NCBI RefSeq assembly: GCF_030285665.1
Contig: NZ_CP127295.1
Coordinates: 3,410,001 to 3,474,000 of the forward strand
Length of the DNA stretch: 64,000 nt
Direction of reading: 5' to 3'
From: Amycolatopsis mongoliensis
GTDB taxonomy: Bacteria; Actinomycetota; Actinomycetes; Mycobacteriales; Pseudonocardiaceae
Below the pieces are notes generated by a model. The model was not told the origin of the DNA and made no database searches. It saw only the letters and a list, made by a program, of their open reading frames with translations. A program made the translations under genes and the position numbers. This document shows, piece by piece, positions 44,482 through 52,383 of the stretch; positions within the stretch are counted from its first letter, which is position 1; every line of letters starts with the position of its first letter.

Positions 44482-45336
44482 TCAGCCGAAGCTGATCGAC
44501 TTCGTGACGAACGCCCGGGCCGGGTCCTCCAGCTGCGCGTGCAGCTCGAAGAACAGGTCGGCCGCGCGGATCCCCGACCAGTCGTCGGGCAGGAACTCCG
44601 CGGGCAGGCCGGGGTCGAGGTAGGGCATCCGCCGCCAGCCGGTCAGCACGCGGACGTAGTCGGCGAAGGCCTCTTCGTCGGCCGTGGACTTGCGACGCTG
44701 CCAGCGGCGCAGCGCGGGACCGTGCTCGTCGAGGAACGTCGTGTAGAGCTCGTCGAGCCGGTCGAGGTCCCACCAGTCGCGGACCTTCGCCCGGACGTCG
44801 CCGAAGGCCAGGTGGTCGGCGCGGAACAGGTCGGCGTACCCGGCCAGGCCGAGCCGGGTCAGCGCCTCGGCGGTCGCGGCGTGCAGGTGGGCCGGGGCGA
44901 TCCAGACGCCGGAGGCGGCGGTGCCGAAGCCCATCCGGGCGAGCTGGGTGCGCAGCAGGTGGCGCTTGTGCCGCTCGGTTTCCGGCACCGAAAACACCGC
45001 GAGGAGCCAGCCGTCGGCCGCGGTCGCGCGCCCGCGGCGGAAGATCCGCTCGTCGCCCTCGCGCAGGATCTCGCGCGCGTCGTCCGACAGCTCGTAGCCG
45101 GCCGTGGCACCGCGGCGCACCGCTTCGAGGATCCCGCGCCGCTTCAGCCGGGAGATCGAGGAGCGCACCGCGGGCTCGTCGACGCCGACGGCGGCCAGCA
45201 GGTCGATCAGCGAGGCGACCGAGAGCCAGCCGCCCTCGGTGCGCGAATAGAGGCCGTACACCGTCACGATGAGCTGGCGAGGCTGGGCCGCCCGGCCGGA
45301 GCCGTCCAGTTCGGTTGCCTCGGGTACGGCCGTCAT
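44482..45336 (-). CDS. PaaX family transcriptional regulator
   Basis: A 284-residue repressor: winged helix (ASLIDLLAAVGVDEPAVRSSISRLKRRGILEAVRRGATAGYELSD), then the PaaX domain (WLLAVFSVPETERHKRHLLRTQLARMGFGTAASGVWIAP). Members sense phenylacetyl-CoA or other aryl-CoA esters, matching the CoA-aromatic genes beside it. TATTGT lies 6 bp before the ATG, so it is probably leaderless. The prophage begins just upstream. Confidence 0.92.
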   Translation of the reverse strand: MTAVPEATELDGSGRAAQPRQLIVTVYGLYSRTEGGWLSVASLIDLLAAVGVDEPAVRSSISRLKRRGILEAVRRGATAGYELSDDAREILREGDERIFRRGRATAADGWLLAVFSVPETERHKRHLLRTQLARMGFGTAASGVWIAPAHLHAATAEALTRLGLAGYADLFRADHLAFGDVRAKVRDWWDLDRLDELYTTFLDEHGPALRRWQRRKSTADEEAFADYVRVLTGWRRMPYLDPGLPAEFLPDDWSGIRAADLFFELHAQLEDPARAFVTKSISFG

Positions 45337-45342
45337 CGGGCC

Positions 45343-45355
45343 ACAATAACGAACG
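45343..45355 (-). promoter_or_regulatory. PaaX promoter and candidate autoregulatory site
   Basis: On the minus strand CGTTCGTTATTGT contains the -10 box TATTGT (45348-45343) overlapped by CGTTATTG, the reverse complement of the CAATAACG before RidA. No good -35 is seen; the prophage junction may have replaced it. Confidence 0.45.
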
Positions 45356-45444
45356 CTGGCCCACCAGGGGATACGCGTTTGGGAGCAGTTTGGAACGAAG
45401 GGGAGTTTCTAGGTCTGTTGTCGCTGGTCAACCGGCGTTCGTTA
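45347..45444. other. Candidate left attachment region of the prophage
   Basis: TAACGAACGCTGG (45347-45359) and CCGGCGTTCGTTA (45432-45444) form a 13-bp inverted repeat (one mismatch) flanking the gap between PaaX and the integrase 3' end. Host-type coding ends at 45336 and the integrase ends at 45428, so attL must lie about here. No tRNA gene is present. The core cannot be proven without attR. Confidence 0.35.
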
Positions 45445-46630
45445 CGCCGTTGTTCGGAGCGTCTGGGAGCGGCTGGTTGCCGCGCTTCGTCCCACGTTTC
45501 GTCCCACGCGGTCCCACGGCGCGCAGCGGCTTCTTGTCGCCGAGCGCGGCGCGCAGCCGGTCCTCGGACTGCTCGGTCTCCTGGACGTAGCCGAACAGCT
45601 CTTCGAGGTCGGCGTGGCCCATCGACCGCTTGACGGCCATCACGTCTGCGCCGCCCTCGACCGCCCGCGTTGCGTAGCCGCGGCGCAGGCCGTACCCGCC
45701 GGTGTCCAGCCCGGCGCGCTTCATCGCTCGGCGCAACGCCGGCTGGTTCGCCGGGCGGCCTTCCCGGTTGACGAACAGCAGCGCGCTGGTGCACTTCGAG
45801 CCGTCGTAGTGCTCGACCCCGCACCCGCCCTTCAGGTCTCGGCCCTCGATCCGGGAGTCGTAGATCTCGCACGCACGCACGGTCATCGGCACCGTTCGCA
45901 CGTCGCCGTCCTTCGGGTACCCACGGATTTTCTTCGAGCGCTCCACGTACACCTCGACGACGTGGACCTTTCGCCCCTTGCGATCGATCCGCGCGACGTG
46001 CAGGCCGGCCAGCTCGTTCGGTCGCATCCCGACCTCGAGGCCGAAGTCGACCATGTCGGCGTACACGCCGGAGTCGTCGCCGAAGTTGCCGCGGCTCTCG
46101 GCGGCGCGCTCCGTGGTCACGAACTTCTTCGGCTTCCGCCTGTTCAACGGCGGCAAGGCGATCCGCACGCACGGGCTCGCGTCGAGGATTTCCTGATCGA
46201 CGGCGGCGGTCATCACCAGTCGGAACGCGGAATAGATCAGATGGACGTACCCCGGGGACATGCCCGTCCGGACCTTCAGGTCGGTCTTCACCCACGTGTT
46301 GACCTGCACGCGCTTGATCCGATTCAGGGGTTCGTCGCCCCACTTCGGGAACACGTACTTGTTCATGACGCTGGCCTCGACCACGCCGCGGTCGGACTCG
46401 AACCGGCGCTCGTCGCTCAACTGCTCGTACCACTCCCGGAAGGTGACGCTGGCCGAGAGCGTGCCATCGGACGCCGCGGCCTTCCGCTTCGCCTTCGCCT
46501 CGGCGTCGACGGCGGCTTCACGGGCGTCGCTCTTGCGCGGGAAGGTGCCCTTGACGCGCTGCTTCTTCCCCTCGGCGTCGACATAGAGGCCGCGCCATCT
46601 ACCGCTCGGGAGCTTCTCCGTGCTCGGCAC
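45428..46630 (-). CDS. int: Phage tyrosine integrase
   Basis: A 400-residue site-specific recombinase with an N-terminal arm-binding segment (MPSTEKLPSGRWRGLYVDAEGKKQRVKGTF), a SAM-like core-binding domain and a catalytic domain: Arg in LEVGMRPNELAGL, Lys near YPKDGDVRTVPM, box II YGLRRGYATR, His in RSMGHADLEE and nucleophile Tyr in FGYVQ. The first His of box II (normally HxxR) is Tyr. GTG 46630 lies inside the repressor 3' end (32-bp overlap), so the two are co-expressed. Marks the left end of the prophage. Confidence 0.92.
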   Translation of the reverse strand: MPSTEKLPSGRWRGLYVDAEGKKQRVKGTFPRKSDAREAAVDAEAKAKRKAAASDGTLSASVTFREWYEQLSDERRFESDRGVVEASVMNKYVFPKWGDEPLNRIKRVQVNTWVKTDLKVRTGMSPGYVHLIYSAFRLVMTAAVDQEILDASPCVRIALPPLNRRKPKKFVTTERAAESRGNFGDDSGVYADMVDFGLEVGMRPNELAGLHVARIDRKGRKVHVVEVYVERSKKIRGYPKDGDVRTVPMTVRACEIYDSRIEGRDLKGGCGVEHYDGSKCTSALLFVNREGRPANQPALRRAMKRAGLDTGGYGLRRGYATRAVEGGADVMAVKRSMGHADLEELFGYVQETEQSEDRLRAALGDKKPLRAVGPRGTKRGTKRGNQPLPDAPNNGVTNAG

Positions 46631-47495
46631 CGGCCATCCCTTCCGCGTATTTCGCAGCTTTTGCTGCAGCTTCGTCTTGGACTTCTCTCAAGTGGTGGTA
46701 TTCCATCCTTCTCATCGTCAGCCTCGACTCTGCCTCCATGATCTGGATCTCCACACTCCGCGCGCGCGAATGCAGGGATTTCAGTGCGTCCGGGTCGTTC
46801 CGCGCCGTAGCCTGGCCGGTCTCCTCTCTGATCGAAGTTTGCTGCTTGCGCAAATTGTCAAGTCTCTCGCTCGCTTCGGCGATCTCCATCGCCGCGTGTG
46901 CAACCCGGCCATCAAGTTCGGGTTGATGCCACCGATACAGTGCGCCGTCAATGAAGTCGCGTAAGCGAATGAGGTCATCGCGATCCAGGCCGGCAATGCG
47001 ATCTCCAAAGCTGGGCTCCCTGGCGGTCACGGTCGTATCGGCGGTGACGACAGCCGGAGATCCGGCTGTTCCATGGCCCATGGCTAATCCTGCGGAGGCG
47101 AAGACGACTCGGTCGGAGGCGGGTGCGTTCGCGGGCGTCAGTCGCAAAGCGCTCTTGTGGAGTTTTTGGTGCGTTCCGTCAATAGCGTCTTGCGTAAAAG
47201 CATCAAGATCGAACTCGTTTATCCTGCGCGCTATGTTGACGGCAGAGTTCTTCCCGAGGAGCGCGAGACTGGTTCCACGTGTCCATCCCAACGTGTCATC
47301 GATCGCATGGAGCGTCTTCGGCTGGTACCGGTCGGCGCGCGCGTTCTCGACGCTTCGCTGCGTGCCAAGGGACGGTCCGCCCAATTCAACAACTTGGTCC
47401 TGCGTGAGACCTAGTGCCTCTCTGCGGGCGCGCACGACCTTCGCGAGCAGGTGTGGGCCCGCCTGGTTGGACGGCCGGTCTTCGGTCTTCGCCAC
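46599..47495 (-). CDS. Prophage XRE-type repressor with long helical C-terminus
   Basis: A 298-residue protein with an N-terminal helix-turn-helix (LLAKVVRARREALGLTQDQVVELGG...RSVENARADRYQPKTLHAIDDTLGW) and a C-terminal region rich in Glu/Arg/Ala (AMEIAEASERLDNLRKQQ and following) predicted as coiled coil, in place of a LexA-like peptidase domain. GTG 47495 has GGAAGAGGG upstream. Its position between integrase and a divergent excisionase-like gene marks it as the lysogeny repressor. Confidence 0.8.
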   Translation of the reverse strand: MAKTEDRPSNQAGPHLLAKVVRARREALGLTQDQVVELGGPSLGTQRSVENARADRYQPKTLHAIDDTLGWTRGTSLALLGKNSAVNIARRINEFDLDAFTQDAIDGTHQKLHKSALRLTPANAPASDRVVFASAGLAMGHGTAGSPAVVTADTTVTAREPSFGDRIAGLDRDDLIRLRDFIDGALYRWHQPELDGRVAHAAMEIAEASERLDNLRKQQTSIREETGQATARNDPDALKSLHSRARSVEIQIMEAESRLTMRRMEYHHLREVQDEAAAKAAKYAEGMAGAEHGEAPER

Positions 47496-47543
47496 GCGGG
47501 CCCTCTTCCTTGGTCGATGGGAGCGTGTGAGGACACTAGTAGA

Positions 47544-47649
47544 CGACAACTTGTTGGTCCGTGCAAGTCGTGCGTGCCTTACATCACCGTAATGGCCCTG
47601 GTGGGCGACTATCTGAGCGACAGCTTGTCGACCCTGGCGACAAGCTGTG
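47544..47649. promoter_or_regulatory. Prophage control region with three related operators
   Basis: Three similar inverted repeats: CGACAACTTGTTG (47544-47556), CGACAGCTTGTCG (47618-47630) and CGACAAGCTGTG (47638-47649), consensus GACARCTTGTC in either direction, in the 221-bp gap between repressor and the rightward genes. The lower GC content and paired sites 2-3 fit a lambda-like switch. Confidence 0.65.
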
Positions 47650-47716
47650 TTTGTAATGGCGATCTGATGCTGGTAGCTTCCGTGATTGCCAGAGGACATC
47701 TGAACGGAGTAGCGCC

Positions 47717-47929
47717 ATGGACCAGAGCCCGCCGGGCAGACGGATCTTCAGCCCCAAAATGGCCGCACAGTCGGTGGGCTGCCACGAGAAGACGATCTTG
47801 AGGGCCCTTCGGCTGGGGGAGCTGATCGGCTACCAACGTGCCGCGAACTGCTCGTGGCGGATCTTCGAGGGCGATCTGCTCGCCTGGGTTCGCGGCGAGC
47901 GACCCGTCAAGGCCCGGAAGTCGGCGTGA
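47717..47929 (+). CDS. Excisionase-like helix-turn-helix protein
   Basis: A 70-residue protein with the HTH_17/excisionase pattern IFSPKMAAQSVGCHEKTILRALRLGELIGYQRAANCSWRIFEGDLLAWV. First rightward gene after the control region; may act as recombination directionality factor, Cro-like regulator or both. Confidence 0.75.
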   Translation: MDQSPPGRRIFSPKMAAQSVGCHEKTILRALRLGELIGYQRAANCSWRIFEGDLLAWVRGERPVKARKSA

Positions 47930-48015
47930 CCACGCCGAACACCACTCAGAAGATGACGCCGCCCGGCGGCCACCGGACGGCGTCTGCGAACACGAAATTC
48001 CCGGGAAGGAACACC

Positions 48016-48291
48016 ATGTCCAACAGGCATTCTACCGAAGACCAGCAGCGCATCGCTGCGGAGTACCGCGCGCTGGGGATGCCCGCGACGGCGGACAGCG
48101 TCCTGAACCCTCCCCGCCGCTACTCGCGCCCCGCGTGGCAGCGCCGCATCCTGCGGGTCATCAGCCCGTCGTGGCGAGCACGGGAACGCCGGGTCGCCGA
48201 GTTCACGCGGCTGGTGGCGCTGGCCTCACGTGCCCTCGAGCGCGAGCAGGCCGGGCCGCAGGTCGAGCAGGCCCGGGACGGTGCTCGGTGA
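48016..48291 (+). CDS. Prophage early protein, hypothetical
   Basis: A 91-residue basic protein (STEDQQRIAAEYRALGMPATADSVLNPPRRYSRPAWQRR...). GGAAGGAACACC precedes ATG 48016; an upstream GTG at 47926 overlaps the excisionase stop and would add 30 residues. No family recognised. Stop overlaps the next start as GTGA. Confidence 0.65.
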   Translation: MSNRHSTEDQQRIAAEYRALGMPATADSVLNPPRRYSRPAWQRRILRVISPSWRARERRVAEFTRLVALASRALEREQAGPQVEQARDGAR

Positions 48292-48830
48292 ACGACCTCT
48301 TCGACGCTGGCGACTCCGTCCCCTCGTGGGTCGCCAGTCCTGCAATGCATCCGGCAGAACTGGTGAACCGCACTGTCCACTTCGCGGAGGCTGCCCGAGA
48401 AGGCCGCCTCCGCGCGCTCGACGCGATCGTCGCCGTCGAAGCCGAAGTTCTGGCCTACGTCCGGCACCTCGGCGACATGGCTGCCACCCGGGACGCCGAG
48501 GTCACCCGATCCGCGGAGGGCAAGGTGGCTGCGGACCCGACTGGGACCTCGGCGCGCGCGGCCCGGCTCGTCGAGCCGCGGACCGGTAACCAGCGTGGGG
48601 CCATCTTGCGGTTCATCGTCGAGGGCAACGGCTCGACCGACTTCGAGATCGCCCGGGACCTGCGCATCCTGCCGAACAGTGTTCGGCCGCGCCGGGGTGA
48701 GCTGACGGATGGCGGGTACGTCGTCGACTCCGGCCGGACCCGCCGTCATCGCGGCTCGGACTGGGTGGTCTGGGAGGCCACCGACGAGGCCCGTGCCTGG
48801 TACGCCCGCACCCTGAAGGAGTCAGCATGA
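48288..48830 (+). CDS. Prophage early protein with winged-helix-like C-terminus
   Basis: A 180-residue protein: helical N-terminal half (ELVNRTVHFAEAAREGRLRALDAIVAVEAEVLAYVRHLGDMAAT) and a C-terminal segment that reads as a winged helix (RGAILRFIVEGNGSTDFEIARDLRILPNSVRPRRGELTDGGYVVDSG). Possibly DNA-binding. GTG start, GTGA overlap upstream and ATGA overlap downstream. Confidence 0.65.
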   Translation: MNDLFDAGDSVPSWVASPAMHPAELVNRTVHFAEAAREGRLRALDAIVAVEAEVLAYVRHLGDMAATRDAEVTRSAEGKVAADPTGTSARAARLVEPRTGNQRGAILRFIVEGNGSTDFEIARDLRILPNSVRPRRGELTDGGYVVDSGRTRRHRGSDWVVWEATDEARAWYARTLKESA

Positions 48831-48976
48831 GCAAGATCGTCGCGCTCCTCGGCTACCTGTTTGGTCTCGCCGGGGTCGCTGCTCTCGCTCACCACGCGGG
48901 CCGGCGCTCTGTCGAGCGCCGGTTCGCCCAGGCCGTCGCCCGCGTCGTCGAAGACATCCAGCGGGAGGATCGATGA
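48827..48976 (+). CDS. Small prophage membrane protein, 49 residues
   Basis: Begins MSKIVALLGYLFGLAGVAALAH, one hydrophobic helix, followed by a basic tail (GRRSVERRFAQAVARVVEDIQRED). Overlaps its neighbours by 4 bp on both sides (ATGA), which supports it despite its size. Function unknown. Confidence 0.6.
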   Translation: MSKIVALLGYLFGLAGVAALAHHAGRRSVERRFAQAVARVVEDIQREDR

Positions 48977-49260
48977 CCGCCACGATCATGACGTGGGTAC
49001 TCGCAGTCGCCGCGGTTTCCGGCGTGCTCGGCCTGCGGGCCGGGGTCGGCCTGGCGCGGCGCTGGTCCCGGCGAGCACTGCAGGATCACGACGCCGCAGT
49101 GCTCGCCGAGTTCACCAGGCGCATGAGGGACCACCGAGTACGGTCCGTCGATCTCGACCGCCGGGTGGCTGACGCCGAGCAGCAGCGTGTCGATGCTGCC
49201 GAGATCCGCGCGACCGCGGAGAAGCTGGGGCCGCGTATCCGGGAGGCCGGTCGTGGGTGA
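48973..49260 (+). CDS. Small prophage membrane protein, 95 residues
   Basis: An N-terminal transmembrane helix (IMTWVLAVAAVSGVLGLRAGVGL) and a cytoplasmic helical tail rich in Arg/Asp/Glu (SVDLDRRVADAEQQRVDAAEIRATAEKL) likely to form a coiled coil. Same layout as the preceding 49-residue protein, suggesting the two act together. Function unknown. Confidence 0.6.
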   Translation: MTATIMTWVLAVAAVSGVLGLRAGVGLARRWSRRALQDHDAAVLAEFTRRMRDHRVRSVDLDRRVADAEQQRVDAAEIRATAEKLGPRIREAGRG

Positions 49261-49561
49261 CTTCGTCTACCGCACGGCATCCGACTTCGCCCTGCACACC
49301 CGGCACTTCTCCCGCCGTGGCGGCGTCGAGACGATGGACGGTGACGCCGTAGCCATCTGCTCCGGCATCCCGGCCGACGAGATCGCTCGGCGCATCGCCG
49401 CCGGCACTGGTGCCGTGATCACCGAAGAGGAACTGCGTCGCGGCTGGGCACGCACGGACGCTGTGCGCGTCAAGCTCGGCCGGAATCCAACCGTCTACGA
49501 CGTGCTGCGGGAGTTCGGCGACGAGTCCACTGAAGCGGGCCTGCTCGGCGGCGCGGCGTGA
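49253..49561 (+). CDS. Prophage hypothetical protein, 102 residues
   Basis: GTG start inside the preceding gene (8-bp overlap). The C-terminal part (ELRRGWARTDAVRVKLGRNPTVYDVLREFGDES) may be a small DNA- or protein-binding helix pair. Not recognised. It ends the first early operon just before the hairpin at 49571. Confidence 0.6.
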   Translation: MGDFVYRTASDFALHTRHFSRRGGVETMDGDAVAICSGIPADEIARRIAAGTGAVITEEELRRGWARTDAVRVKLGRNPTVYDVLREFGDESTEAGLLGGAA

Positions 49562-49570
49562 GCGCACTCC

Positions 49571-49603
49571 CGCTGGAGGGACATTTTTGGTGTCCCTCCA
49601 GCG
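49571..49603. terminator. Early-operon hairpin terminator
   Basis: CGCTGGAGGGACA / TGTCCCTCCAGCG, 13-bp perfect stem with loop TTTTTGG, 9 bp after the stop at 49561. Confidence 0.8.
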
Positions 49604-49655
49604 CGTGGAATGGTCATAGCGTCGTCTCCGTGCTGAGTGACGCGGGAGCGCGTTC

Positions 49656-49958
49656 GTGAATGAGTCCGTTGTGGACGGGGTGCTGCAGGTGGTCGCGGTC
49701 GAGCCGGTGGATATCACCGGGTCGACCGCGGCCGCCCGTGCCGACGCTGAGAAATATCGGGCTGAGGACCCGCCCTACGCCGAGCTGATGGCGACTCTCG
49801 CCGCGCTCGGCGACCTTCTCGACACCGACCCGGATCCCGCCGAGTGCGCTGCGCTGCTGCAGCGCGTCGATGCGCTCGACCGGACGGTCGACTACCAGGC
49901 CTGCCAGCGGTGGGTGCGCTGGTCCGTGCGAACCATGAACTTGGAAAGGGTGGCGTGA
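49656..49958 (+). CDS. Prophage hypothetical protein, 100 residues
   Basis: A helical acidic protein (DAEKYRAEDPPYAELMATLAALGDLLDTDPDPAECAALLQRVDALDRTVDYQ) beginning at GTG 49656. Its stop overlaps the next start as TGATG, so it is probably translated with the replication initiator and may be an accessory replication factor. Confidence 0.6.
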   Translation: MNESVVDGVLQVVAVEPVDITGSTAAARADAEKYRAEDPPYAELMATLAALGDLLDTDPDPAECAALLQRVDALDRTVDYQACQRWVRWSVRTMNLERVA

Positions 49959-51061
49959 TGGCGCGCGAGCACGCACGCATCTTGTGTCGCATTTGGAGAG
50001 ATGCCGACTTTCGGGCCTTGACGGTGGACCAGCAGTGGTTGTTCGAGGCGCTGCTGTCGCAACCCACCATCAGCAACGCTGGCGTGCTGGCGTTGACTCC
50101 ACGCCCATGGGCGCGGCTCGCGGAGGACATGACGGCCGAACGTGTCGAGGCCGCGCTTGCCGGGTTGGCTGCGAAGCGGTACGTCGTGCTCGACGAGGAC
50201 ACCGGCGAGCTGTTGGTGCGCACGTTCATGCGCAACGACGGTGTGTCGTCGAACGGCAAGGTGTTCAAGAACGCGCTGAAGGTGGCGCTGCAGGTGCAGT
50301 CCGAAGCGCTGCGCCGCGTGCTGGCTGCCGAACTGCGCAAGGTCGGCACCGAGGACGCGCGCCAGGCGGCCGCCGAGCTGGCCCCGGATGCTGATGCGCC
50401 GGTGCCGACGACGGTTCATGGTGGAAATTCCACATCGGACAGGATCGCCGATCAGAAAAAAAGTGAACGGCCGCAAAAAAGCTGCGGGGTAGGGGAAGGG
50501 GTAGGGGAAGGGGGTAAGTCACCTTCCGTAGGTGGTTCCGTTTCGTCCAACCGTCGCCGGTCGGACAGCGCGAGCGCCAGGGCGATCGACAAGGCGTTCG
50601 ACGAGTTCTGGTCGGCCTACCCCCGACGCGAAGCGAAGAAGGGCGCCCGGGTCAAGTTCGGCCAGGCCGTCAAGAGCGGCACCGACGCTGCCACGATCAT
50701 TGCCGGTGCCCGCCGGTACGCCGCGTACGTCGCCCAGGTGGGCCGCGAGCGCGAGAAGATCAAGATCCCGACGACATGGCTCAACAACGGCTGCTGGGAC
50801 GACGAGCTGAACGGCCCCACGACGACGCAGGCGCCGAAACCGACCGGGGACCTCGCGGAGTGGCTGCGCGAGCGCTGGCAGGCCGGTGACGCCGCCGGAG
50901 TGGCCCGCCTGCTCGGCGAGCGCTACGAGCGGCCCGACATCCCGGTCGCCGTCGACGGCAAGGACGCCATTGCCGCGTTCTTCCGCACCTCGGCCCGTGC
51001 CTGGATCGAGGACCACCGCGGTGCCGTGCTGGCGAAGCTGACCGGGAAGGCGGCGGCATGA
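49958..51061 (+). CDS. Phage replication initiator / helicase loader-like protein
   Basis: A 367-residue protein. The N-terminal third (ARILCRIWRDADFRALTVDQQWLFEALLSQPTISNAGVLALTP...) reads as a winged helix found in phage replisome organisers; a Ser/Gly-rich linker with a GVGEGVGEGGKSP repeat follows, then FDEFWSAYPRREAKKGARVKFGQAV and IPTTWLNNGCWDDEL, segments usual at the C-terminus of helicase-loading proteins. ATG 49958 has GGAAAGGG upstream. It overlaps dnaB by 4 bp. Confidence 0.78.
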   Translation: MAREHARILCRIWRDADFRALTVDQQWLFEALLSQPTISNAGVLALTPRPWARLAEDMTAERVEAALAGLAAKRYVVLDEDTGELLVRTFMRNDGVSSNGKVFKNALKVALQVQSEALRRVLAAELRKVGTEDARQAAAELAPDADAPVPTTVHGGNSTSDRIADQKKSERPQKSCGVGEGVGEGGKSPSVGGSVSSNRRRSDSASARAIDKAFDEFWSAYPRREAKKGARVKFGQAVKSGTDAATIIAGARRYAAYVAQVGREREKIKIPTTWLNNGCWDDELNGPTTTQAPKPTGDLAEWLRERWQAGDAAGVARLLGERYERPDIPVAVDGKDAIAAFFRTSARAWIEDHRGAVLAKLTGKAAA

Positions 51062-52371
51062 GCGACGACGAGCAGTACCCGGCGCCGAACCTGGCCTCCG
51101 AGGCGCTGGCCCAGCTGCGCCCGGTTGCCGAAGAGGGCTACCTGATCAGTCTCCTGACCACGATCACCGCCCGCGAGCTCCGCGAGGAAGCCCTGGTGCG
51201 TGTTCAGCCGGAGGACTTCTCCGTGGCCGCCTACGGCGGCCTGTGGGAAGCCGCGCAGCAGCTGCACGCCGAGGGCAAGCCGGTCACTGCGCGGACCGTC
51301 GCCGCAGCCGCCGACACCGCCGGCGAGCTCGCCGAGCGCACCGTGGCCCGCTTCGTCGGCGCCGTCCCGAACCCGGCGGACTTCCCGTACGCGCTCGCCG
51401 AGGTCACCCGCTGCGGCGCGCTCCGGCGCGTCGTCGAGGCCACCGTGCGGATCCAGCAGCGCACCATGGCGGCCGCCGACGGCTCGGCCGCCCTCGCCGC
51501 CGCGCACGAGGAGCTGGGCAAGCTCGACACCGCCGAACTCGGACAGGACGAGCACACCCGCACCTTCCGGGACGTGCTCACCGAGCTAGACGCCGCGCTC
51601 CGGAGCCCGGAGACCTACCGGTTCGTGCCGACGCCGTGGGACGACCTGAACGAACGGTTCTCCGGCGGGCTCCACATGGGACGCATGATCATCGTCGGTG
51701 CGCGGCCCGGCGAAGGAAAGTCGATCGCCGCGCACCAGATCGCCGAGCACGCCGCGAGCCTCGGCCACCCCGCCGCGATCTTCAGCGTCGAGATGGGCTC
51801 GGTCGAGGTCGCCGGCCGGATCGTGGCCAACGGCGCCACCGTCGAGATGGGCGAGATCACCCGCCGCGAGCTGTCCGACCACTCGTGGCGCAACTTCCAC
51901 GAGTATCGAGCTCGCGCGCAGGACTTCCCGCTCACCATCAACGAACGCCCGGACCTGACGCTCGGCTACATCGCCGCGCAGTGCCGCGCGCTCAAACGCC
52001 GGAACGGTCTCGACGTGGTGGTGATCGACTACCTGCAGCTGCTCAACGGCGACCGCCGAATGCCCCGCGAACAACAGGTGTCGGCGATCTCCCGCGGCCT
52101 CAAGCAGCTGTCCCGCGAGCTCGACTGCGCGGTGGTTGTCCCGGCCCAGCTGAACCGCAACGCCGTCGCCCGCGGCAAGGCCGGGCTGTCGGACCTGCGC
52201 GAGTCCGGAAGTATCGAGCAGGACGCCGACGCCGTCATCCTGCTCGCCCGCCAGTACGACGACGAGGGCGAGCCCAACGGGATGCTCGCCGTCGACATCG
52301 CGAAGAACCGCTTCGGCCGCATGGGCGAACTCGAACTGCCCTGGCGCCCCTACCTGTCCCGCATCGGCTGA
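51058..52371 (+). CDS. DnaB-like replicative helicase
   Basis: A 437-residue RecA-fold helicase: N-terminal DnaB interaction domain (EGYLISLLTTITARELREEALVRVQPEDFSVAAYGGLWEA), Walker A GARPGEGKS, Walker B VVVIDYLQLL, the conserved QVSAISRGLKQLSRELDCAVVVPAQLNR and DLRESGSIEQDADAVILLAR. Unwinds DNA during phage replication. The last 24 codons are repeated with small changes at 53433-53507. Confidence 0.92.
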   Translation: MSDDEQYPAPNLASEALAQLRPVAEEGYLISLLTTITARELREEALVRVQPEDFSVAAYGGLWEAAQQLHAEGKPVTARTVAAAADTAGELAERTVARFVGAVPNPADFPYALAEVTRCGALRRVVEATVRIQQRTMAAADGSAALAAAHEELGKLDTAELGQDEHTRTFRDVLTELDAALRSPETYRFVPTPWDDLNERFSGGLHMGRMIIVGARPGEGKSIAAHQIAEHAASLGHPAAIFSVEMGSVEVAGRIVANGATVEMGEITRRELSDHSWRNFHEYRARAQDFPLTINERPDLTLGYIAAQCRALKRRNGLDVVVIDYLQLLNGDRRMPREQQVSAISRGLKQLSRELDCAVVVPAQLNRNAVARGKAGLSDLRESGSIEQDADAVILLARQYDDEGEPNGMLAVDIAKNRFGRMGELELPWRPYLSRIG

Positions 52372-52383
52372 ACGGAGAACCCC

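Noticed and set aside
45337..45427. tRNA gene as prophage attachment site
   Set aside because: No cloverleaf-like arms or T-loop sequence found beside the integrase; the site is intergenic as far as visible.
50487..50517. Repeated GTAGGGGAAGGG sequence in the replication initiator gene as a replication origin iteron
   Set aside because: Only two and a half short copies, in frame and coding for a Gly-Glu-Gly-Val linker; no AT-rich segment beside it.
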